Shown here in pieces: positions 10,790-20,500 of a stretch of DNA of 64,000 nt. The notes beneath the pieces are model-generated. The model worked only from the letters and a program-made list of their open reading frames with translations, was not told where the DNA came from and ran no database searches. The stretch covers positions 185,888,115 through 185,952,114 of the forward strand of contig NC_081413.1 in the NCBI RefSeq assembly GCF_030272615.1, given 5' to 3'. A program made the translations under genes and the position numbers. This stretch comes from Cryptomeria japonica (lineage: Eukaryota; Streptophyta; Pinopsida; Cupressales; Cupressaceae). Positions within the stretch are counted from its first letter, which is position 1, and the number at the start of each line of letters is the position of its first letter.

Positions 10790-10850
10790 GAACATTCAAA
10801 CATTCAAGCATTCAAGCATTCCTTCAAGCAATTGAGCATTCTAAGTCTCC
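10790..10850 (+). repeat. CATTCAAG-type short repeats in LTR leader
   Basis: Several near-tandem ACATTCAA/GCATTCAAG units occur just downstream of the TATA box. Equivalent runs are at 35545-35600 (TRG-1 LTR) and, on the minus strand, 48835-48895 and 55295-55345 (TRG-2 LTRs). Confidence 0.75.
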
Positions 10851-11600
10851 ATTCAAGGCTAGGTGTTGCATTCAAGACAAGGATTCAACCATTGAAGAGG
10901 AGATCACTTACAACATACAAAATAAAACATTCATTACACCTTTGCATGTAAGAATACAAACATTCTTACAACAAGGTATCGGTACTTGTTTACATTACAA
11001 ACATTTACATTTACAACATTCTCATTTCTTGGTTAATTCCAAAACCGGGGTTTGACCTAAAGGCAAACCCCTCATCCCTAACCCCCCAATTTTCCTCTCT
11101 TTTCTATGTGTAGGTTGCAGGTACGTGGCTATAATTGAAGATCTGGAATCCTTGTACAGAGACGAACAGATCCCCCTTCGTTTCGCGGATTTTTCGGAGG
11201 ACCGTGTGCACGCCGGGCGCCATCATCCTGTCAACTTTCGCTCAAATTTGCAGAAGAGCACCGTCTCAACATTTTACTGCTAATTCCAGGTCCATAGCTT
11301 CATCCCATATCCCTATCTTTGTTTATAAGTGAATCTTTCCTACTTTACATGCATTCCTAGTTCAATCTTTCTATCTACATTCTTTACAAAAGAGGGTATC
11401 CTTGATGTCACAACCCTTGAAACTCATTTAGAATCCAATCTTGCATTGTGTGGGATTGGATCTTGTGGGTTTCAACCCCTCTTTTGAATGTAAAGTCTCT
11501 CCTAAGTGAAAACCATCAACCCTAGTGACTCTCCCTTCTCTCTCCTTGGAGTTGGGGAGGGGAGAACGACTAGGGTTCGATTTTTCCGCTTTACAATAAC

Positions 11601-11929
11601 AAGTTAAAGATGAGAAAGTTTGGACCTTGATTTCCAATTGGGACTTATGAATAGGAGTTTGGCAAATTTGTTAAGATGCTTAATTGGAGAGGAGACTGGA
11701 AGTTGGGATTTCATTCTTACAAAAGCAAAATTTTCCTACAATAATTCAATGAATAGGAGTACCAGAAGAATGCCTTTTGAGATTGTTACTGGAGCACACC
11801 CTAGAGGTATATTAGAATTGAGAGACATCAGTAATGAAGACAAGAGAAGTGCAAAAGCAGAAGGATTTGAAAAGCATATGAAGATAGTACATACTCAAGT
11901 TAAACAACATTTAGAGGACATGAACAGTA
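11601..11929 (+). pseudogene. pol: Chromo-1 integrase C-terminal segment, rearranged copy
   Basis: After the solo LTR the text resumes with the segment that normally precedes the chromodomain (KLKMRKFGP). It then jumps back at about 11643 to earlier integrase sequence (NRSLANLLRCLIGEETGSWDFI), which duplicates 10030-10110. It includes RSTRRMPFEIVTGAHPRG and LRDISNEDKRSAKAEGF. The junction shows that this part of the element was duplicated, by slippage, unequal exchange or template switching. Confidence 0.8.
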
Positions 11930-12158
11930 AGTTGGGATTTGATTCTTGTACAAGCAGAATTTGCCTACAATAATTCAGTGAAAAGGAGTACCAGAAGAAC
12001 AAATTTTGAGATTGTTACCAGAGCACACCCTAGAGGTATATCAGAATTGAGAGACATCAGTAATGAAGACAAGAGAAGTGCAAAAGAAGAAGAATTTGCA
12101 AAGCATATGAAGATAGTACATACTCAAGTTAAACAACATTTAGAGGACATGAACAGTA
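11701..12158 (+). repeat. 229-bp tandem duplication in Chromo-1 integrase
   Basis: AGTTGGGATTT at 11701 recurs at 11930, and similarity continues through GAACAGTAAG at the end of each copy. The period of 229 is not a multiple of three, so the second copy is in another frame. The copies differ at scattered bases. Confidence 0.9.
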
Positions 12159-12628
12159 AGTATAAAGAGAAAGAAGATGAAAAGGGGAGGCATAAGGAAT
12201 TTGAAGTTGGAGATGAAGTGATGGTGTGTCCGAGAAAAGATAGATTTCCAGTAGGAACTTATAACAAGTTAAAGATGAGAAATTTTGGACCTTGTAAGAT
12301 CTTGAGAAAATTCAGTTCCGGAAATGCATATGAAGTGGAGTTACCAGATAGTTTGGGTATTTCGCCTATATTCAAGATTACAGATCTACATCGGTATCAT
12401 GAGATAGAATTCAGTGAAAACAATATAGTAGACTTGGAGAAGTAGATACCTCAGCAGACACCAGACCAAATTGAAGAGATTTTGGAAAGCAGAATTGGAT
12501 GTAACACCCGTAGCAATTAGTACAGAGAGTATCTTGTGAAGTGGAAAGACAGACCAGTTGAAGATTCATCATAGATTTATCAAGCAGAGGTGAACCATCT
12601 TGGTTTTCCTCTAACCCCAGAAAATTAA
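11930..12628 (+). pseudogene. pol: Chromo-1 integrase C-terminus and chromodomain
   Basis: The second copy of the duplicated segment runs on into the normal C-terminus: VGDEVMVCPRKDRFPVGTYN, KMRNFGPCKIL, YEVELPDSLGISPIFKITDL. After a TAG at 12443-12445 the same frame gives a chromodomain at 12467-12628: EEILESRIG, REYLVKWKDRPVEDSS, then stop, IYQAEVNHLGFPL. Two further TAGs replace Gln or Trp codons. The chromodomain places the element in the chromoviruses, whose integrase uses it to target chromatin. Confidence 0.88.
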
Positions 12629-13424
12629 GGGACTCACTTTGTCAACAACCCCAGATGTGTAATGCAGGAGCATCCCTAGTTCTTGGCAATCTTGCATCAA
12701 CCAAAAACATTTTCTTTTAATTTGTACCTGTTTTGCATTTTATTTTGCGTTTCTTTGCATTTTCTCACTAGATCTTGCTGAGATGGATTTTGATTATGGA
12801 CATTTTAATTTACCATATATCCTAAGTTCATGGGACATTTGGATCTTTTTCCAGAAAGTTATCGCTTCTGGAATTTGAGACAGTTTTCTAGCTCAGAACA
12901 CCGAAACTACTTGGACCTATTTTGGCTTTTGGTGAATCTTGCAGATCATTTATGTATCTTGCGGAGCTTCAATTTGTTTTTTCCAATGTCCCTTGTCATT
13001 TGGCCAGCCTTCCTTTTGGTCCACACTTCATCCTTTGGATTTTCTAGAGGATTCTCTTTGATGGAGGTTGACTTGGTGGTTTTACACATTTCATCTTGTT
13101 TATTGACATTTGATTCTTCTTGGGCTGATGCAGATCCCTCTTGATCATATAAATTAATGTAATTAAGCTTGTAGAAATTAGTTCTTAGAACATAGAAGAT
13201 CTATCTTAATATTAAGAGGTCTAGAGTTGATCGATATTGTATTTGAGCATGTATGTACTCAGGACAGTGAGCCAAATCTTGTAGCCCACATGTTGTCGGC
13301 AAATTGTAAATGATTTTTATGATACAATTTAGTCTATTTTGCATTGTCTTCATCACATTGTATTGCTTCTGTTGTGTTTAGTCTTGTTGCATGGTCCGGA
13401 TTGTTCTCCTTGAGGACCCTCCTA
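12629..13424 (+). other. Chromo-1 3' flank, no gene
   Basis: AT-rich sequence with no coding sense and no recognised LTR. It begins with a short GGGACTCACTTTGTC stretch after the chromodomain stop. It may be the 3' end and LTR of Chromo-1, but no second copy exists in the window for comparison. Similarity to TRG-2 begins abruptly near 13425. Confidence 0.5.
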
Positions 13425-13652
13425 GTCGTGACTGCATTAAGAATTAAGGTTGTGCAAGGTTTAATTACCGAGGAAATAGAGCCTAATTTGGATAATTTAT
13501 TCCATGAGGATATTGGTGGTTCTTCTAATCCTACAAATGTCCCCATTTATCCTCATTCTTTAGATAATTCTCATGACGTGGAGAAATCACTAACCGGGGT
13601 TTCCATTGACCAATTGGAGAATATTAACAACCAATTTGAAGATCTTCAATAA
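13425..13652 (+). pseudogene. TRG-1 leader ORF before gag
   Basis: A reading frame with GLITEEIEPNLDNLFHEDIG and SIDQLENINNQFEDLQ aligns with the minus-strand frame 53481-53222 of TRG-2. It ends at TAA 13650-13652, and the gag ATG follows after one codon (TGG) at 13656. TRG-2 has the same TAA, one codon, ATG order. No function recognised; its upstream start is lost here. Confidence 0.65.
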
Positions 13653-13655
13653 TGG

Positions 13656-15230
13656 ATGAGTCAACAATACTTGGAAAGTGAAGCTCTCCCATTGATTGAA
13701 GGATTAAAAAGAATAGTTCAAAGTGATAAACTTGGTGTTGATATCTTGTGTGGTATTGCTCATATTGTTGATTCTAATATTATGCCCATGAAGAGTTGTG
13801 TCAAAGCCCTCTAGGTTATACACAACCTCCCAGTCAAGTTAATCATTCCATTCCTTTGAATACTCCTATGGCTAGTCTTTCCACAATTACATCAAATATC
13901 ATGGCTACCTCTACACAAAATGTCATACCTACAAATGTTATTCAATGGGGCTACTCCTCTTCTTTCATTTCTCCTACCATGAGTCTTCCATGTGTTACCC
14001 AATCATCTCCTATACCTACAAATGTTATTCAAGGGGGAAACTCCTCTTCTTTCATTCCTCCTACCATGAGTCTTCCATGTGTTACCCAATCCTCTCCCAT
14101 ACCTACCTACCATAGTGTTCCACCTCCTAATTCTCAACCCCCACCTTCATAAAACAACATCACCCCTCCCTCTTTCAACAATGTTACTCCTCCTCAATCT
14201 AACATGTCCAATTTCAACTCTTCCATTGAACCTACCATCAATAGTATAGCTCAACTAGTGTCTTCCTTACAACAACAAATAGCTTCTATGAATCAATCTA
14301 AGTATAATGTGCACATATTTGATGTAGCAGAGCCCATTATCTAATGACATTGTCTGAGTTGTCCCTCCTAAACATGTGGAAGTCCCTCAATTGGAGCTTT
14401 ATTATGGAAAAGGTGATCCCTTGACTCATGTTAAAACATTTCAAACTTTGTGTAGTGACTTTTCTCATGACCAAAGATTGTTGGATAAATTGTTTACTAG
14501 AACATAAGGGATAAATCTTTGCAATGGTATTGTTCTTTGCCTCCTTATTCTATTACTTCTTTTCAATCATTGGCTAATTCTTTAATTCAACAATTTCACA
14601 ATAATATTGGTCCTAAAATTACTTTGACTAATTTGATGCATTATAAGCAAGGTGTGAAAGAAAAAGTGACTAATTTTATTGGTAGATATAAGCATTTGTA
14701 TTCTCAAATTTATTTTCATGTGCCTAATCAAGATATTCAAAGAATTTTCATTTCTAATTTAGAAAAAGATATTAGGGATAAACTTCTCTTTTTTGAGTTT
14801 ACTTCCTTTACACAATTGTGCATAGTACTCCACAATTATAATCTTACTGTGAGTCAATTGGAACAATCATCCTCTTCAATGGCTCCAAATGATAAAAGTG
14901 AAAGTTCTCAACAATGTTTTGTGAAGTTCAAACCGAACAAGGGATTCATCAAATTCAATGACAATAACAACAACACTCATGTAGCAGCCACAACAGGTGT
15001 GCCTCCTTTGTCCAATTACTTTAGAAAAGAATTCACTCCTCTTAATGAGTCTTTGTATAGTATTATAACTCAATTGTTACAAAGGAATATGTTGAAACTT
15101 CCCCCTATCAAATCAATTGATCCATCTAAGACATCCTCACCTTACTTTGATTCTACATACTTTTTCTGATGCCATCATCAACCTGATCATGACACTGAAA
15201 AGTGTTATTCTTTGAGAAATTTAAGACTTG
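13656..15230 (+). pseudogene. gag: TRG-1 gag
   Basis: It starts ATG at 13656 (SQQYLESEALPLIEGLKRIV). A one-base insertion near 13810 shifts the frame into a Ser/Thr/Pro-rich linker with an 87-bp duplication. A decayed stretch follows at 14153-14518, then the gag core at 14519-14870 (LQWYCSLPPYSITSFQSLAN, IQQFHNNIGPKITLTNLM, FIGRYKHLYSQI, ISNLEKDIRDKLLF). A finger CHHQPDHDTEKC lies near 15170, of the C-x2-H form seen in Tat-lineage gag. Several stops and shifts. Confidence 0.85.
13927..14100 (+). repeat. 87-bp in-frame tandem duplication in TRG-1 gag linker
   Basis: ACCTACAAATG at 13927 recurs at 14014, and a partial third start is at 14101. Each unit encodes 29 residues including SSSFI-PTMSLPCVTQSSPIP. 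TRG-2 has a single, more divergent version. Confidence 0.9.
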
Positions 15231-16984
15231 ATTGATAACAATACCATATTTGTGGCTGGTGTGAATGATACAGGAAACAAATCAGTAGCTCCTCCTAATC
15301 TAAACCTTCAAATTTTCACCGATCCTTTACCTTCCCATTCCGCTAATGTGATTGAGATCGATCATCTTTCCTTCTCTTTCAATGATTTTGGCCTTGAATC
15401 TAATAATGTGGTGAACCTTATAGATAAAAAAGAACCTCCTAAGTACTTGTGTATTATGTTCGATCCTAGTGAGACTATTAAAGAACCTAATGGCCCATTA
15501 TATATAACTATGAAAATCAAAGGCATACCCTCTTGAGGGGTTCTTATTGATCCAACTTGCATGGTAAATGTGACAACTAGAGAATTTCTTTATACTTTGC
15601 AATTGCATCAAGCGATATATGATGATATAACTAATGTGGTAGTGAAAGTTTTTTATGGCTTCTCTTGTCTTGCTATTGGTTCTATCACACTTCCTATTGA
15701 TGTTAGCAATAAATTATTAGATGTTAAATTTTCTATCACTCCTACATCCAATCAATTTCGTGTGAAGTTGGGACATCCTTGGCTCTCTTCCATGAAAGTG
15801 ATTATCGCTTCTACTATTCATAAGTGTTTGAAATTTCCTCATAATGATAAAATCATAACTATAAATCTTGGCATATATAAAACTATGATGAGACATGGAA
15901 ATTTTTGTCTTGATTATTTTTGGTCTAAACAATTCCATCCTCTTCAACCTAGAAGTGATGCTCTCTTTAAATCATATCAAAAATGGAAAAATGAGATGAT
16001 TTTGTCATTGAGTAAACCTAGAAATACAACACTTAGCCTTCCTCTTAATGATAATATACCTCTTCTTGAGGATAAGATTATTCTTCCTCCTAGGGAAAGA
16101 AATAATCTTCTTCCCAAAGAGGAATCTATTTCTTCTCCTAAAGTTAAGATTATCTTTCCTCCTAAGGAAAGAGATATTCCTTTTCCTAAAAAAGAATCTA
16201 TTTCTTCTCCTATGGATAAGTCTATTCTTCCTCCCAAGGATAGAAATTATCCTCATCCCAAGTGTCAAGATATTCCTCCTAAGGGTAAACCTATTCATCC
16301 TCCTCATGATGGACCCGATCTCCTTCCTACACCTCTCATTCCTCCTTTGTATGGTGTGGTTATGCCTCCTACATCTTACAAAGGGAAGTGACTGGCCTCT
16401 CCTATTATTCAACCTAAAATACCTCCTATGCATCCTTCCTTAAAAGAAGAAAACAAGCCTATACATAATGAACCTAAACCTTCATAGCCTCCAGCTAAAA
16501 CTAAACAAAACCGGTGTGCGAGAGAATGTCGATGGAGATGTCATGCACTAGAGCTCGTGAACTTGCTTCCCAAACCATTTCTTCTCCCAAGACACCAACT
16601 ATTGACATAATTCTATTTTATCCTAATGAGGATTTTCACACTAATTCTCCAAGATACAAAATTCTTAAGACAAATGATGGTTCAAGTTCTATTCCTATTA
16701 GAGCTCCTATTTTTATTAATCTTGATGAAGAAATAGGTGAGAATGTTGTTAATGATGAAAATGTTGATTTGAATATTTTTTGATGATGAATATGAATATA
16801 TTGATGTTGACAATGATTTATCTAAGAAATTTGCAAAAGCATTAATCCTATCTCCTAGTAATGAACAAAGTGATCCATCATTAGAGCATGGTCCTTTGGA
16901 ACTTGTGATAGCTCCATCTATCGTGCTCTTTGTCGCTCCTCTTACATGTTGTCCACCTTCTCAAAAATATGATGAGCAAGATTG
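15228..16984 (+). pseudogene. TRG-1 protease-like domain, Pro-rich linker and conserved tail
   Basis: The N-terminal part has PPNLNLQIFTDPLPSHSANV. The protease-like domain has LIDPTCMVNVTTREFL where DTG/DSG is expected, then GFSCLAIGSITLP and VKLGHPWLSSMKVI. After SRSDALF/RSDALFKSYQKWKNEMILSL comes a Pro/Lys-rich repeat linker (about 16000-16390; PPKER-like units), then RCARE, PKTPTIDIILFYPNE and a tail near 16790-16960 (EYIDVDNDLSKKF, KALILSPSNEQS, ELVIAPSIVLFVAPL). The tail is shared with TRG-2. A TGA stop is at 15535, and shifts occur near 16500 and 16780. No polymerase follows. Confidence 0.8.
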
Positions 16985-17777
16985 AGGGGTGAATGACATG
17001 CTTGATTAGCTTCATTATAATTGTATATTCTCTCTCTCTATCCTCTCTTGCTTGTTTGTGATCCTTCCTCTATTTGTCTCTCCATTCTTCTATTTTCCAT
17101 CCCTAGTGTTGTCTACTTGAGGATGATGCAAAGTGTTGAGATCTCTTTTGGTCTCTCCCATGTTGACTCAAAAGGCACATGTGTTCCCTTCTTTCATGGT
17201 GGTTTCCTTTCTTTGGAGGATGAGGATAATTCTATGCATATATATATACACATGATATACATGAGTTATCATAAAAAGGATACTAACCCTAGAGTTAAGA
17301 GAAACCACTCTATACTTTGTGTTTTGTGTTCATTATCCTTTTATTTGTCCTCTCTTGGGGGATAAATTATTGTGATAATGTGCTTGTGTTTTTAGGTGTA
17401 TTCTACCTTAAATCAATTGCTCCCAACAAGACATACCCAGTCTCTATAACATGGGGACATACTCCAATCAATGATCCTCTCTCTTGCATATCTTGATACT
17501 TAAATTTACTTAGCTTCTGCTTTGTAATTTTTGGTATTTTTCTTTTCATGACTCATAGTAAGAGAACCTTACTAGTTGTAGTCATGGTTCTATCTCTCTC
17601 TCTCTCTCATTATCTTCCCTTTTACCTTGTTATTGAAGTTATGAGATCTTAAAGTCCACTAGGGGCTTGGTGTATCTTGCCTCCCTGACGACTTGGTGAA
17701 ATTATTTCAATGTGAGCCCTTTGTACTTCACCAAGAATATAATTGAATTCATACTCCTACTAAAGTGGGGGATAAAT
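16985..17777 (+). other. TRG-1 3' non-coding region and polypurine tract
   Basis: No gene. It contains a CT microsatellite near 17591-17608 and ATATATAT near 17240. It matches TRG-2 49264-50034 in reverse orientation. The purine tract AAAGTGGGGGATAAA at 17763-17777 touches the LTR start. Confidence 0.8.
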
Positions 17778-17930
17778 ATAGCATCCTAAAATTTCACCCC
17801 TTGCAATTTCAACTACATTTAGGTCTTCACATTAGTGTTTGCACCCCTTGGCCTGATTCAAGACCTAGTTATGCTGATACATATCACAAATATAAAAAAC
17901 CTTGATTGGTACCCCCTTGGGCACCTTGAT
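17778..17930 (+). repeat. TRG-1 3' LTR, left piece
   Basis: It begins TATAGCATCCTAAAATTTC, as in the solo LTR at 10335 (TG end mutated to TA), and stops at 17930 where Chromo-2 inserted. TTGAT at 17926-17930 is repeated at 35300-35304. Confidence 0.9.
17926..17930. repeat. Target-site duplication of Chromo-2 (left copy)
   Basis: TTGAT at 17926-17930 and 35300-35304 flanks Chromo-2 exactly at its TGATGGG and GCACCA ends. Confidence 0.95.
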
Positions 17931-18272
17931 TGATGGGATGGGGTTTGGGATAGACTAGCCTAGTCTATGCTCTTGGATCCTTTCCTTGGATCACCTGGTG
18001 TTCTCTCCACACCCTAGGGTCTCTAGGACTTCCCTTTTCCTTGAGGAATCCCCTGACCTTGCCCAATCCACCCACCAATGAGTTTCTATGCTGCTCCTAA
18101 GGTCTCACCTACTCATGAGACTCAAACCCCTTACTATGGCTAATAAGGGCTAAGGTTTGTTTCACACTTTCCAAGGTCTTAGAAAGGTTAAATTAGGTCT
18201 CAAACCATGTTTTACATCCCTCCATGTGCCCCCAAGAAGTTGCTACCTTCATTCTTTCTACCGATTTCACTG
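17931..18272 (-). repeat. Chromo-2 3' LTR, left piece
   Basis: Aligns with 33711-34052 of the upper LTR. NA-1 inserted after CACTG at 18268-18272; the LTR resumes at 27770. Confidence 0.93.
18268..18272. repeat. Target-site duplication of NA-1 (left copy)
   Basis: CACTG at 18268-18272 and CATTG at 27765-27769 flank NA-1, with one C-to-T difference. The uninterrupted upper LTR has CACTA at this place. Confidence 0.85.
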
Positions 18273-19517
18273 TGTAGACACCTAAAAATGGTCAACGCTT
18301 GCAGTCATACTTTAACATTTGCGCGTTGCCTCATTTTAGGTTTTTGCGTCGCATTAACATTTCTCCTATGTCACGCACTTGGTTTTTATCATTTTCGAGC
18401 ATCGAGTCCTTCTTCTGCATTCTTCATTTGTCTCACTTTCAAATTTGGTCTTGTCGATAACAATCTTTAATCACGATTTTGGTCGATCTTGTCAATCTCT
18501 TATCAACTTGTCAATCTCGTCGTTTTACGATCGATTTGTCATCGATCCTTGTCCTCTTCAATCATGTCAATTTGGATCAATTTGTCATTGTTCCTCAGCA
18601 CATTTATCAATCAAATCATTTATTAATTCAAAATCATGATCGAATCGACATCAAATCAATCTTACATCAAGACCTAATTGTCGTCCTTGCATTTCTAATT
18701 CATCTTCCAAGGTTTTATGATTTATTCATTTAACCTTGTTTGTCATTTCTCCCCTTTAGGTTAAATTATTTATTTATTTATCCTAAGTCTTCTTGTCACA
18801 ATTAAATGTTTATTTAATTGGCTAATTAATTCCTCCTATTTTTGTAAATTAATTAATGAATGAGAAATTATTAATTAATTTACGTATTTTTCATCAATTT
18901 CCTAATTTCCAAGTCATCATTTCTAACTTAATTTTCTAATTTCTCCTAAATTCCTAAATGTCTATTTCTATTTCAAAATCTTGTCATAAATCCTTGCATA
19001 GCAATTTGTCATAAATTGTCATAAATCCTTGCATAGCAATTTGTCATACACATGTCATAATTTTGCTATTCTTGATTTGAATTTCCATTCAAATCATTTT
19101 CATGCTAATCTTGTCTTCTCTCCAATTTGTCTATAAATTGGATGAATTTCTTTAATCAAACCCCCTGATCCCCAAATAATCATATTATCTAATAATCGCT
19201 TGTTTTGAATTACTTTGTCAAATCAATCACGCTTCGAGTATTCTCGAGCAATCATCTTGTCTACTTGCTTTCATATCATGATCATGCACTAGTAGGTGAG
19301 ATCCACAACAAAGCTATTTGGAGAAGAAAGAAGGACAATGGAGCCGCATGAAGGAAGCATTCGAATCTGCATTTGATTTGCATAGTCTTTAGTTTTGAAT
19401 GTTTCATTTTCATGTCTTTATTGAGTGTGTTTAGGATAGATCATTGCATTTTGAGCTTTCGTGATTGAGCTATGATTAATAATATTTGCTTTGATGATTC
19501 CACATTTCCTATCTACA
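18273..19517 (+). repeat. NA-1 5' LTR
   Basis: Starts TGTAGACACC and ends CCTATCTACA. Rich in ATCGA/TTGTCA words and TTAATTAATT in the middle. TATAAAT at 19132 is a likely TATA box. Confidence 0.95.
19132..19138 (+). promoter_or_regulatory. TATA box of NA-1 5' LTR
   Basis: TATAAAT, duplicated at 27379-27385 in the 3' LTR; the only good TATA-like word in an appropriate position. Confidence 0.55.
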
Positions 19518-19522
19518 TTAAT

Positions 19523-19541
19523 TGGTGAACCTGACGTGAAC
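19523..19541 (+). other. NA-1 primer-binding site
   Basis: TGGTGAACCTGACGTGAAC begins five bases after the 5' LTR. It starts with TGG, the complement of tRNA CCA, and resembles the TRG-2 site TGGTGAACCCGACC. The tRNA is not identified. Confidence 0.75.
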
Positions 19542-19640
19542 ACTAACCATCTAACCCCTTAACTATGTTTTTGAGTGCTTTTGAGTTGATTTGCAGGTCA
19601 AAAAAACCAAAAACAGGGTAGTGCAGGGTTTTCTGGGGAC

Positions 19641-19777
19641 TTCTGCGCCTGTGTAAGACAACTTGCACCTGTGTTAAGCATTCTATGCTTGTGTTAAAGA
19701 CATTCTATGCTTGTGTCATGAGTTCTGCCCCTGTGTCATGAGTTTTGTGCCTGTGTCATGAGTTCTGCGCCTGTGTG
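19641..19777 (+). repeat. About seven 20-bp units in NA-1 leader
   Basis: Variants of TTCTGCGCCTGTGT followed by CATGAG or AAG(ACA) repeat every 18-24 bases. The last three units are the most alike. Confidence 0.85.
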
Positions 19778-20265
19778 AAGTCCAGAAACAGAGGTAAAAA
19801 TGGAGTGTTTTACTTGAAAATTGTTTGTTTTGCATTTTGTTTTCTACTTTTTGGTTTTTGGTACTGATTCTTTGTGCAGCACCTTGGCATACGCATGGCA
19901 AAGACAAACAAATGAAACTACTAACATGTTTTTGTGCAGGTTCGATAGTCGAAGACTAAACATATGAAACTTCTGACTTGGGTTTTGCAGGTTGCCTTGG
20001 ACTACAACTAAACTTTGTGTTTGCAATTAATATTTAGGCACCTAGTATGATTTGTAAATAGGATGGAATGAATGTATGTTTTCTTTGATTGTTGAGCTTG
20101 ACATTGGAGTAGGAGAGTATGCTCTCATCCTTCTTAGGGTGATCAGAAATCCAGATCTTCGATACCATGATCATGTCTTTGATTTTTTGTCACCTTTAGA
20201 GGGCCTGCCTTCTCGACCATTTGCTTTTTCAAGAAAGTGATAATCATGAGAAGGGAACGACCCAA

Positions 20266-20304
20266 AGTGAGTACAGCTAGAATACCTTGGCATTCTAACT
20301 CACT
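20266..20304 (+). other. Leader hairpin of NA-1
   Basis: Outer arms AGTGAGT (20266-20272) and ACTCACT (20298-20304) pair perfectly. Inner arms TAGAATACC and GGCATTCTA pair with one mismatch around a two-base loop, with a bulge on the left. This could be an RNA packaging or dimerisation element; the role is inference. Confidence 0.6.
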
Positions 20305-20422
20305 ATAAAAAAATACCTGATGAGCAAAAGCTTTGAAGGAAGGGTTACATGAGAATTGCAGTTACTTGGGAAGTGATGACCCTTGAACTCTTTCTCATAT
20401 CAACATCTAAGTAGGACCTCAC

Positions 20423-20500
20423 AGTCTAAATCGTGCTTGCGTGACTACATTTGTTTGGTATCTTGATGGGCTTAATGTCTCAATCATGCTTATGTGACAT
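20423..20500 (+). repeat. Two related short hairpins in NA-1 leader
   Basis: AGTC, 16-base loop, GACT (20423-20446) and TGTC, 16-base loop, GACA (20476-20499). The loops are 11/16 identical (TCGTGCTTGCG versus TCATGCTTATG). The first stem pair changes from A-T to T-A. Confidence 0.5.

Larger units (their letters stand above)
10335..11595 (+). repeat. Solo LTR of the TRG family in Chromo-1
   Basis: It starts TGTAGCATCC and ends CTTTACA, with the target duplication ATAAC at 10330-10334 and 11596-11600. The start matches the TRG-1 3' LTR (17778: TATAGCATCCTAAAATT), and the CATTCAAG-rich middle (10790-10900) matches the TRG-1 and TRG-2 LTRs. No internal domain is present, so it probably arose by LTR-LTR recombination. 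ORFs inside it are chance products. Confidence 0.92.
1..12628 (+). mobile_element. Chromo-1: Ty3/gypsy chromovirus, 5' end outside window, interrupted twice
   Basis: The order gag, aspartic protease, reverse transcriptase, RNase H, integrase, chromodomain is the Ty3/gypsy chromovirus order. The body is continuous only after removing Copia-1 (2732-9423) and a solo LTR (10335-11595); both joins restore the integrase reading sense and both insertions are flanked by 5-bp target duplications. The 5' LTR lies left of the window, so no LTR pair can be compared. There are many stops and several frameshifts, and the integrase C-terminus is rearranged and duplicated at 11601-12158. It is not autonomous. 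The 3' LTR is not recognised. Confidence 0.85.

Noticed and set aside
10352-11055. Overlapping ORFs on both strands in a GC-richer stretch
   Set aside because: They lie inside the solo LTR, follow the 31-bp palindromic units and the TATA/leader repeats, and have no domain.
12830-13144. 104-codon ORF between Chromo-1 and TRG-1
   Set aside because: Composition like flanking AT-rich DNA, hydrophobic by chance, no homologous frame elsewhere in the window.
16005-16443. Overlapping ORFs on both strands rich in Leu/Arg
   Set aside because: Shadows of the Pro/Lys-rich linker of TRG-1, whose low-complexity codons open all frames.
18207-18733. Plus-strand ORFs near 18207-18733 and their copy near 26620
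   Set aside because: They span the Chromo-2/NA-1 junction or lie in the NA-1 LTRs; no coding signature.
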